Assembly (NCBI RefSeq): GCF_020085105.1
Contig: NC_058058.1
Location: forward strand, 1,816,751-1,880,750
From: Siniperca chuatsi
Lineage: Eukaryota; Chordata; Actinopteri; Centrarchiformes; Sinipercidae
Direction of reading: 5' to 3'
Length of the DNA stretch: 64,000 nucleotides
Shown one piece after another: positions 34,204 through 42,695 of the stretch. The number at the start of each line of letters is the position of its first letter. Position 1 is the first letter of the stretch. The notes beneath the pieces are model-generated. The model ran no database searches. It saw only the letters and a list, made by a program, of their open reading frames with translations, and was not told the DNA's origin. Position numbers and translations under genes: made by a program.

Positions 34204-35198
34204 GCGTCCAGCGGCTGTCGGTGAGTACAGAAGAGGTTCAGGAGTGGAGCCCCAGTCTGGACCAGGACCCAGAGCTGCCCCACATTAAAGAGGAGCAGGA
34301 GGAGCTCTGGACCAGTCAGGAGGGAGAGCAGCTTCGAGGGCTGGAGGAGGCCGATATCACCGAGTTCCCATTCGCTCCTGTGAAGAGTGAAGAAGATGAT
34401 GATGAAGAGAAACCTCAGTCCTCGCAGCTTCATCAAAGCCAAACCGAAGAGAACAGAGATGCAGAGCATTTGAAACCAGAAGCTGATGGAGAGGACTGTG
34501 GAGGACCAGAACCAGCCAGGAACTTTAATCCAGATAATCATTTACAACCAGCTCCTCGTGACAAGACTTCACACTCCTCTGAACCCGAGACTGACGACAG
34601 TTGTGATTGGGAAGAGACCAGGGAACCTCAGTCAGGTTTAAACCCAGTACCTGTGCGTGATCAGGACTGTAATACTGGAAAAACATCAGTTAGCTCCTCT
34701 GAATGTGCTACAAGCTTTGACCTCAAGGAACATCTGCAGAAACACAATGGAATCCAAACAGCAGTGAAACCATTTAGCTGCTCAGTTTGTGGTAAACGAT
34801 ACCTTCATAAGATCTCTTTAATGACTCATATGAGGCTTCATTCAGAAAGCGAACGTTTCAGCTGCTCAGTTTGTAAAACGTGTTTCGATTACAGAAGCAA
34901 TTTGTTCAAACACATGAGAATCCACACGGGGGAGAAACCCTTCAGTTGTTCGGTGTGCGCTAAAAGATTCGCGCAAAAGGGACATCTGAGTCGACACTTG
35001 AATTTCCACACCGGGGAGAAACCCTTCAGTTGTTCAGTTTGTGGTAAAGGATTCGCACGAAAGGATCATCTGACACAACACTCGACTGTCCACACAGGGG
35101 AGAAACCGTTCAGTTGCAGCGTTTGTGATAAAAGATTCACTCAACTCCACAATGTCAAAACACACAAGTGTGCTGGTGAGAGCAGCAGAAATAAATGA
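34204..35198 (+). CDS. Zinc-finger gene 4, exon 2 (acidic linker and C2H2 array)
   Basis: Second exon of a 343-residue protein, after an unusually short 112-bp intron and a tattctccacag acceptor. It reads [22 protein letters not shown], then [10 protein letters not shown] and [11 protein letters not shown]. After the degenerate ECATSFDLKEHLQKH unit come four canonical fingers (contact residues HIST, YSNK, QGHR, RDHQ) and the degenerate CDKRFTQLHNVKTHKC. The stop is at 35196-35198. The frame is open 58 nt upstream into the intron (Met at 34146), so an intron-retaining transcript would also give a finger protein. Its 3' flank (35199-35350) resembles that of gene 1. Confidence 0.85.
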
Positions 35199-35537
35199 AG
35201 CTGCATGTGGAGCAACGCTGATCAGCTAAAAACTGTGATACAGACTCCAAAATAAGTCCTGCTTTATCTTCTCTTTTCAGCGGAGATGAAGCTACGTGAT
35301 CATTTAAATTCAGTTTTTTCGTCGTTTTCCGGAGACTGTACTTTTAAGTACGATATGTATTCATTGATTTAAAATGTATTTAAATTGTCTACAAGTATTT
35401 GATGTCGCCTGTACAGCAACTACGGTCAACAATTCGATATCAGGAATAATACTTTGAGCCTGTTTGTGCTTGATACTATCAGTAGTGAAGCTTTCTTTAT
35501 TTAATTGAAAGCAAAATCTGTGTCCAAACATGTCTGA

Positions 35538-35978
35538 AGACGGAAGACGTGATACCGGAAGCAATGTTACTTACCGTGGCTAACATGCTAACTTTTTGTC
35601 CCGTTAACGTACAGCGTGCGTTACCATAAGATGCAACCGGAGTGAACCACCAGAGCCTGCATGTGCGGATAAACGTGTTTAAGTGGACGTTGTGCAAACT
35701 TTCTGATGTTTCCCCTCAGACTCGTCTCCTGTTAGCCAGAAATGCTAAATGCAGTTAGCGTAGCTTGCTAGCTGGAAATAGACGGGACTCGGAAACACAG
35801 CGCTACTCAGAGGAACTTCGATAGAGTCCAAACTGTATTTTTCATGGACCCAAAATGTCCAAATGAACCCGCCTGAATAGACTCTGTGCTGTCCCCTTTA
35901 TTTTAAAATGTTTTACGTCTGAATTATCTCCTGGAGTCCTAAGAAGCTAATGAAGTTAGCCTAGCTTGCTGGCTGGAA
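35538..35978 (+). repeat. Orphan copy of the zinc-finger upstream block
   Basis: About 440 bp nearly identical to 33540-33955, but ending at cttgctggctggaaag with no exon 1 or fingers after it. It is the left remnant of a further tandem gene copy, or a product of unequal exchange. One difference is a segment at about 35655-35680 (agcctgcatgtgcggataaa) where the 33.6-kb copy has a short CCA repeat instead. Confidence 0.75.
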
Positions 35979-36089
35979 AGCAACTATTAGTTATGTAGAG
36001 ATCATGCTTCTCATACCAGGTTTAAAATGGGTTTAAATGCAGCAAAATCTGTGTCCAAACATGTCTGTCTTTTATTTTTATTTTTTGTT

Positions 36090-36502
36090 ACTGTCAGCAG
36101 ATCCTACGTGCAGACCCAAACCTGCAACGTGTTAGTCTCTCAGTACTGTCTCACTTCCTGTCTGCGGCTCTCGGCTCCGAGCCCCACTGGTTCCTGCTGA
36201 AGAAGTGAATGTTTAAAAAGACCTCACAGATATATAGTTTCCTCAGTAATTTCCTCAAACAGCTGCTCGCTGTAGTTTTTAGATTAGATTCAACTTTATT
36301 GATTATTAAGTGCAAGGCAACGAAATGCATTTTATCAGACTAACAGGAGGAAACGGTGCGTCTGTTGGGGACTATTTTCAGCGGCGGATGAATCCACATG
36401 TGGTGCTGTAGTGAGTGTTTGGGGCAGCAGGACGGTGTGTGTGGGGCTGAGCCAGAATAAACTACAGTGTGTGTGTGTTCATGGTGATGAAGGAACATGT
36501 CT
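36090..36502 (+). repeat. Dispersed repeat R1, copy 1 (plus), with LINE tail insertion
   Basis: This copy shares cctcaaacagctgctcgctg, gcggatgaatccacatgtgg and gtttggggcagcaggacggt with 57722-58225 (plus), 48225-48580 (minus) and 43150-43415 (minus). Between 36285 and 36340 it is interrupted by a short LINE 3' tail in minus orientation (attagattcaactttattga, gcaaggcaacgaaatgca), absent from the other copies. Confidence 0.7.
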
Positions 36503-36774
36503 ATACTTTAACATGTATTTGTTCACTACAGTGCGGGTATGATGACGCTGAGCATGATTCATGCTGATTTTTGTGTCATTTCTTATTAAATTGAGATTGG
36601 TAGTTCAATCGAAATGCAGAAAAGTGTATAATTTAGGACTATAATGTTGTTAAAGGATTTATTCACAGCCTGATTCGTGGAATAGTTATTAAATACTTTC
36701 TTGACGTCTTTTTCTGCATGTTTTATGGGTTGTTGGGCTGTTAATGTGGAAAGATTACTTATTGAACTTTCGGG

Positions 36775-36960
36775 GACGGTCGCCTTCAAGTCGCTTCTGT
36801 TTCCGCTCTCTTTTATCTGTAAGAAGAAATGCTGAGTCGTGTATTTGCAGATTGACCTGGGACTTTATCTTTCATCCATTTCTATTCTTTGTTTCTGGTA
36901 ATTGTGGTCCTGTGTCTGTGTTGCCTTGGTGTAGCCTGTTTGAATTCATGCTAACATAAT
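36775..36960 (+). pseudogene. Relic of exon 1 and intron start of a CEACAM-like gene
   Basis: The run gtcgccttcaagtcgcttct at 36780 and ctctcttttatc followed by gtaagaagaaa match exon 1 and donor of the Ig gene at 40830-40890. The intron sequence downstream also matches (ttgaattcatgctaa near 36940 and 41027). The start codon is not preserved and no Ig exon follows. It is a decayed tandem duplicate of the 5' end of the Ig gene, 4 kb upstream of the intact one. Confidence 0.75.
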
Positions 36961-37084
36961 GTAACACTTTGCATGGAGCAGAACAGCAAGAAACGTTTAC
37001 TATCCTTTATTTAGACATTATAGTTTATTATTCATATACGTTATTTCTTTCATCATGTGGTGTGACAATGGTGAATGTACTAAC

Positions 37085-38300
37085 CCTACCATGTATTGGA
37101 CCGTGTCCTCGGTGCAATACATAGCTGGAGCTGGAAAGAGGCGATAATTATTCCAATAAGGAAACCTAAAAAAAAGATGAAACTACAGACCAGTTGCCTT
37201 GACATCACACGTCTGTAAATGAAGGGAAAGTGTGATGAATGAGACGTTAATGTCTTCTTCTTTTCCTTTCGGCTGTTCCCTTTCAGGGGTCGCCACAGCG
37301 AATCACGTGCCTCCATCTAACCCTGTCCTCTGCGTCCTCTTCACTCGCACCCATTAACTTCCTGTCCTCTCTCACTACATCCATAATCCTCCTCTTTGGT
37401 CTTCCTCTAGACCTCCTGCCTGGCAGCTCCAGCCTCAGCATCCTTCTACCAATATATTCACAGTCTCTCCTCTGAACACGTCCGAACCACCTCGATCTGG
37501 CCTCTCTGACTTTATCTCCGAAACATCTAACATGAGCTGTCCCTCTGATGTCCTCGTTCCTGATCCTGTCCGTCCTCGTCCCTCCCAAAGAGAACCTCAG
37601 CATCTTAAGCTCTGCTGCCTCCAGCTCTGCCTCTTGTCTTTCCTTCAGCGCCGCTGTCTCTAAGCTGTACAGCATCGCTGGTCTCACCGCCGTCTCCAAC
37701 ACCTTTCCTTTCATTCTTGCTGAGACTCTTTTATCACACACACACCTGACACTTTTCTCCACCCGCTCCAACCTGCTCGCACTCGCCTCTTCACCTCTTC
37801 TCCACAGTCTCCATCGCTCTGAACCGTTGACCCTAAGTTCTTAAAGTCCTGCACCGTCTTCACCTCTGCTCCCTGTGACCTCACCGTCCCACCTGGGTCC
37901 CTCTCACTGACGCACCTGTATTCTGCGAATGAGACGTTAATGTACCACCTGGAAAAGGGTGGCTACGTATCAAGGCGGATTCAGGAAAGGAAGGAGCACT
38001 GAGGATCCAGTGTTGCATAGAAGGTGAAATAAGGGAAGCTCAAGTAAATAAAGAGACAGCGGTTGCAGTGTTTTGTATGTTGAGAAAGCCTTTGACGTGT
38101 TACGGAAAGACGGACTTCTCATTTAATTACACATAATGGGAAGCGGAGGGTTATGAACTTTCTAGATGGAAGAGCTATTCAGGTGAAGATAAGCTCAGTT
38201 ATCAAGCCAATATGTTGCAGAAAACAACGCCTCGTCATTATGATAAATGATATATTTGTAAATATTCCAATGGATATGGGGAGTGTTTGCAGATGTAGTT
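37085..38300 (+). mobile_element. I-like LINE reverse-transcriptase remnant, interrupted
   Basis: The plus-strand sequence at 37130-37215 reads like the NYRPVALTS block of a reverse transcriptase. After an insertion (37254-37926) it continues with SGFRKGRSTEDPVL, VEKAFDVLRKDGLL and, after a break, MINDIFVNIPMDMG. The catalytic FADD region is lost at about 38300. Several stops and shifts make it dead. A second fragment covering the same end lies in inverse orientation at 38330-38600. Confidence 0.65.
37254..37926 (-). mobile_element. 5'-truncated RTE-like LINE, C-terminal part, with 17-bp TSD
   Basis: A 162-codon minus frame (37283-37771) reads VRPAMLYSLETAALKERQEA, ELKMLRFSLGGTRTDRIRN, RGTAHVRCFGDKVREARSRW and ends WRHVIRCGDP. 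This is the C-terminal domain of a widespread fish LINE, in my view of the RTE group. The direct repeat gaatgagacgttaatgt flanks it exactly (37237-37253 and 37927-37943). The 3' end, with gaagaag, is at the left. The frame is still open, so the insertion is fairly young, but it is truncated and inactive. Confidence 0.8.
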
Positions 38301-38329
38301 AAATACATATCTAATAATATGCTCTCTCC

Positions 38330-38650
38330 AAAATGAAAACTCTCAACTCTCTCTTAAGTTATTTCCATAGTTTCAAACTACGTTCCCCTGGTTTCTTTCG
38401 TGTGAAGAAGAGCTTTTGTTTTTTAACTTGATAAAATCCATCTTGCATTTTCTTGACTAAGTGTTCAACATCTCTCCCTCTTTCCCACAAAGCCCCGTCA
38501 TCTGCAAACACTCCCCATATCCATTGGAATATTTACATATATATCATTTACCATAATGGAAAATAAAGTAGGACTTACTACGCTCCCTGAGGCGTCCCGT
38601 TAAGGCCTTTAAGCTTAAATCGAGCTTCGCTTACTTCCTCTTTCAGCTGC
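38330..38650 (-). mobile_element. I-like LINE reverse-transcriptase fragment (minus)
   Basis: The minus strand around 38620-38460 gives LNGTPQGA followed in shifted frames by sequence corresponding to MVNDIYVNIPMDMG and then CRxMTGLCGKE, the region around the catalytic site. Positions 38493-38560 are the inverted counterpart of 38236-38300. No complete domain remains. Confidence 0.6.
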
Positions 38651-39299
38651 GTCCTGCGGTCTTTATCAGCAGATGGATTTTGCTCGGTTGTCATGGAGAT
38701 AACTTCGTTGTCATCGTGTGATTTAAATATAGATATGAATATTTGGTCACGTGATGACCGTGATCTCCTCAACTGACCAGAAGATGCAGCTGAAAGCCCT
38801 TGAAAAAGCTTGTAAGTGGACTTTGAGTAAAGATTTTTTTTTGTCAAATGTCTTGATACTTTTAAAGTAATATGTAAGTGAATGTTTGTTACATTCCACT
38901 GTTGCGTCTCTACTTCATATAATTATAGTAAGTAATAATTAATTGATTTGTTTGTGTTTAATGACTAGTGTATTTATTATTACATTGGGTTCAGCAAAAG
39001 CAATGTTGCCATTTGACTGGATGGAACCATTAAACCTATTTTCATAGTTGACGAAATGTAATAAAAGATAGTTTTGAGACCTCTGCGCTGCATTAACATG
39101 GCCGGTGTGGAGAAATGTTTGTTATAGTATTGCCCTTTTGCATTTCCACAATGTGGCCGACTTTCGCTGAACGCACTCTGCAGCGTTTGCTGCAACGCAC
39201 AGAAGATTCAGCAGATGCCAAGACTCTGGCTGCGTTGATGGATTGAAGGAAGAACGATGACGACCTGCGCGCGCTCTGCAAAACGAGCTGAAAGGACAT
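38651..39299. other. Spacer before the triplet array; one small open frame
   Basis: A 31-codon plus-strand frame at 39151-39246 (MWPTFAERTLQRLLQRTEDS...) lies just before the triplet array. Its composition is protein-like, but I know no match. Otherwise nothing is recognised. Confidence 0.35.
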
Positions 39300-39870
39300 G
39301 AGGTCCCGCTCACCAACACCGTCAGCAGGTGGAGGAGCAGCAGCAGGAGGAGCAGCAGCAGCAGGTGGAGGAGCAGGAGAAGCAGGTGGAGCAGCAGCAG
39401 GAGGAGGAGCAGCAGCACGAGGAGGAGCAGCAGCACGAGGAGGAGCAGCAGCAGCAGCAGCAGGAGGAGCAGCAGCAGCAGGTGGAGGAGCAGGAGAAGC
39501 AGGTGGAGCAGCAGCAGGAGGAGGAGCAGCAGCACGAGGAGGAGCAGCAGCAGCAGCAGCACGAGGAGCAGCAGCAGCACGAGGAGGAGCAGCAGCAGCA
39601 GCAGCAGGAGGAGCAGTAGCAGCAGGAGGAGCAGCAGCAGCAGGAGGAGCAGGAGAGGGAGCAGGAGAAGCAGCAGCAGGTGGAGTAGCAGCAGCAGCAG
39701 CAGCAGCAGGAGTAGCAGCAGCAGCAGCAGAGCAGCAGCAGCAGGCGGAGCAGCAGCAGCAGCAGCAGGAGCAGCAGCAGCAGCAGGAGCAGCAGCAGCA
39801 GGAGGAGCAGCAGCAGCAGCAGCAGCAGGAGGAGCAGCAGCAGCAGGCGGAGCAGCAGCAGCAGCACCAA
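39300..39870. repeat. Compound CAG/GAG triplet array with a 117-bp higher-order unit
   Basis: About 570 bp built almost entirely of GCA, GGA, GAG and CAG triplets. A longer unit starting caggtggaggagcaggagaa at 39362 recurs at 39479, a period of 117 bp. The triplet structure leaves most frames open on both strands (poly-Gln/Glu, poly-Ala/Gly, poly-Leu, poly-Cys), which explains the long apparent frames of 96 to 271 codons. None has a start context or neighbouring exon to support it as a gene. Confidence 0.9.
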
Positions 39871-40676
39871 ATACACAGAATAATAATAACAGGAATGACA
39901 AAATCCATTAATATGAACTTTCAAGTTGCACAACATAAAACAAAATGCCCTGCAGACTTTTAATGCCAAATCATCAAAGTCATTTAGTCGTTTCTGCTTT
40001 GTCCATTTATTCCATCTTTCCATTTATTTACTAAAGTGAAAGACTCGGTTTAGCCGATATACACTGAACACAGTCCAATATGAGGTTTTTAACTGTATGT
40101 TTAAAGTAAATGCTTTAATTCAAAAGCACCAAGGACTGTAGTGATGCCCCAGGTGTCCGCCGGGCGGCAGCAGCGTCTCACCGAACTGCGCGTAGAAACT
40201 GCTGGATTCAGTGTCTTTTTCCTGAAGACATTTCAGCTGCTTTTTCTGTCGTGAGCCTCTAAATGTCCTTTATGTGTCTAATAAATCAGAAGTGTTCATT
40301 CACGAATAACGCCATATCTCGAAAAGGTAAAACTGGAATGTCTTTAAAGGGTTTATTAATGGATACTAAGTGATTTTTATGGTTTTTATGGACCATTTTT
40401 CTGCATAATTTTCACACTCTAAGTATATTTTGCTGATATTAACTTCGCACCTTTAAGTAAGTAGTTGAAACTAGTATTTGTTCACTGTTGCAGCTCTGGC
40501 TCATTAATATCAAGATGTATGGAGAAAATGTAGATCTACATCACATGCAGTGTGTTTACTGTAGGCTAATGTGTGAAGCTTGCATTTGTTTAAACTTGTG
40601 AATGAGCTAAAGATAAACTCCACTACGAACCACAGGAATGGAAATGATTCACTGCTCGTATCATCACACAAATGAC
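39871..40676. other. Upstream region of the Ig gene; no gene
   Basis: No coding feature is visible. It includes AT-rich sequence and words common in fish repeats (40255-40460), without a clear element boundary. Confidence 0.4.
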
Positions 40677-40735
40677 GCGTGCGTGCGTGCGTGCGTGCGT
40701 GTGTGCGTGCGTGTGTGTGTGTGTGTGTGTGTGTT
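40677..40735. repeat. (TGCG)n/(TG)n microsatellite close to the Ig gene start
   Basis: Alternating gtgc and gt repeats of about 59 bp end 95 bp before the ATG of the Ig gene. Alternating purine-pyrimidine tracts can form Z-DNA and vary in length, so an effect on the promoter is possible but unproven. Confidence 0.9.
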
Positions 40736-40829
40736 CACCTTGTCTGGGTGTGTCCCTCTAAAAGCAGCAGGTAGGCCTACTGCCGCATTCTCGTCTCTGT
40801 CTCTGCTGGAAAGACTCGCACCGTCCGCG

Positions 40830-40878
40830 ATGGCTCTGTTCGCCTTCAAGTCGCTTCTGCTTCTGCTCTCTTTTATCG
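40830..40878 (+). CDS. Ig gene exon 1: signal peptide
   Basis: Encodes MALFAFKSLLLLLSFI plus one base before GTAAGA. It is a hydrophobic leader and its cleavage probably falls after the GCCAG in exon 2. A decayed copy is at 36775-36830. Confidence 0.8.
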
Positions 40879-40916
40879 GTAAGAAGAAACAAGTGACATT
40901 ACAGATTGAACTGGAA

Positions 40917-40966
<50 letters not shown>

Positions 40967-42457
40967 TGTTCTTGCTGTGTTTCCATCGTTTGTGCGTGGA
41001 AACGTGGTTTCCTGGGTGTAGTCTATTTGAATTCATGCTAAAATAATGTATATTATATATTATTTAATAATATATATTATCTATATATATATAGATAATA
41101 TATTTTGTAAGAACCGGAGCAGACCAAAGAGAAACCTGTCTTTAACTGCATGACTCCAGGAGGCCCAGGTGTTCTACCTGCGCAGGTCTCACGTTACTTC
41201 ATCTGACTTGTCCCTCATATCCCCCCCCCTCCAGGATGCTGTGCGGGGCAGATCCTGCCGGTGGGTCCGGTGGACGCAATATTGGGGAGAAATGTTACGT
41301 TAAACACCCTGGTTGACAATCCACAGTACTCCTTTATAACCTGGAATTTCAACGACGGGAAGACCCAGATTCATGTTGCTACCGTGGGTCCAGCAGGGTT
41401 GAAAGTGAACACACCTTACCAGGGACGGGTGTCGATCAACGCGACCAACGGATACTTGACCCTGCGATCCCTGAAGGCGGGTGATAGCGGCGATTACAGC
41501 ATCAACATAATATCACCTGACGGCACCACTCAAACCGCAGAGATACAGCTCCGAGTTCTGGGTAAGTTATTTCTTCTTATTTGATGCTAGCTGACTTTTC
41601 ACCTGTCGAGGTGTATTTTGAAGGATTTCTTTTCAAAATAAGTACTGTCTTAGATTACATCTGTGCCGAATTGAACAGTGTGTCCTGACGATTCATGAAA
41701 TTGTTTTAATTATATATTTCTACGCTTGCAACGTCTCTGTAAACCAATACCACTTTAAATTACACTGTTTTAAAATGTTGTTCGGTCTGCGGGTTCTTCC
41801 GAACAGGATTAGGTGATTTTCAAGTGGGCACTCTGTTACTGTAAACTGCTTCTTGGATTCTATCTATGACGAGTTGATCTGCGGCTCCTAAAGATCCAGA
41901 AAAAAAGCGCTTCAGTTAAAGTTTCGGGCTCATAAAGTCTCCGGAAACAGTCACACTTACAATTGCTAAACTTTCTAATGCAGTTTGGTGCCATTCGAAG
42001 GCGCAAGCCACACCTGTTGCGGATGTGCGGAGACGTGGAGTGCAGATATCCCTGCGCTTCCAGAAAATCTCAAATGAGCAGTTTATGCGTCGCTTAGCAA
42101 CCAGTCAGTGTAGCCACCTTTCGAGGACTATATTTCTTGGCGGAGGAGAAGAGCTACTCCTTTTCCCATTAGCTTTGAGTACAATTCAAGCATTTCAGTT
42201 CTTTTCTACATTATAATGCTTTGTTACTTCATGTGATGTGGTGCCTGACAACACCCCTGAGCTGTTCTTGTAAAAACCACTTTACAGTAGTGCCTCGAGT
42301 GAGTAGGCCTACAGTAATTTCTCCAGTTTAATGATTTGAATGTTTTCCTGTTAGAGAAGTTGTGACTTCATAGCTTCACTGAACAGACAGAAACATCAGC
42401 AGGCTCTTAAGCTGTGCTACTTATGGGTGTGGCTCTTGTAACTGTACTTTCCTGGTT

Positions 42458-42500
<43 letters not shown>

Positions 42501-42661
42501 TTTGTGTTTAGGTTCAGTTAGAGGTGTTTTGTGCTGTGTGCCAGAATATTTTCACAGCTCTCATACTGTAGTAATGTTGCTTCAAAGCTTTAAAACACTG
42601 AGTGAATAACTTAATACAAAATTAGATTGTGTATGTCCAAAGATTATGGCAGGCTACTATT

Positions 42662-42695
<34 letters not shown>

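Noticed and set aside
39093..40023. Several long open frames (about 220-270 codons) on both strands
   Set aside because: They arise from the CAG/GAG triplet array, which contains few stops in most frames. They have no start context, domain or neighbouring exon.
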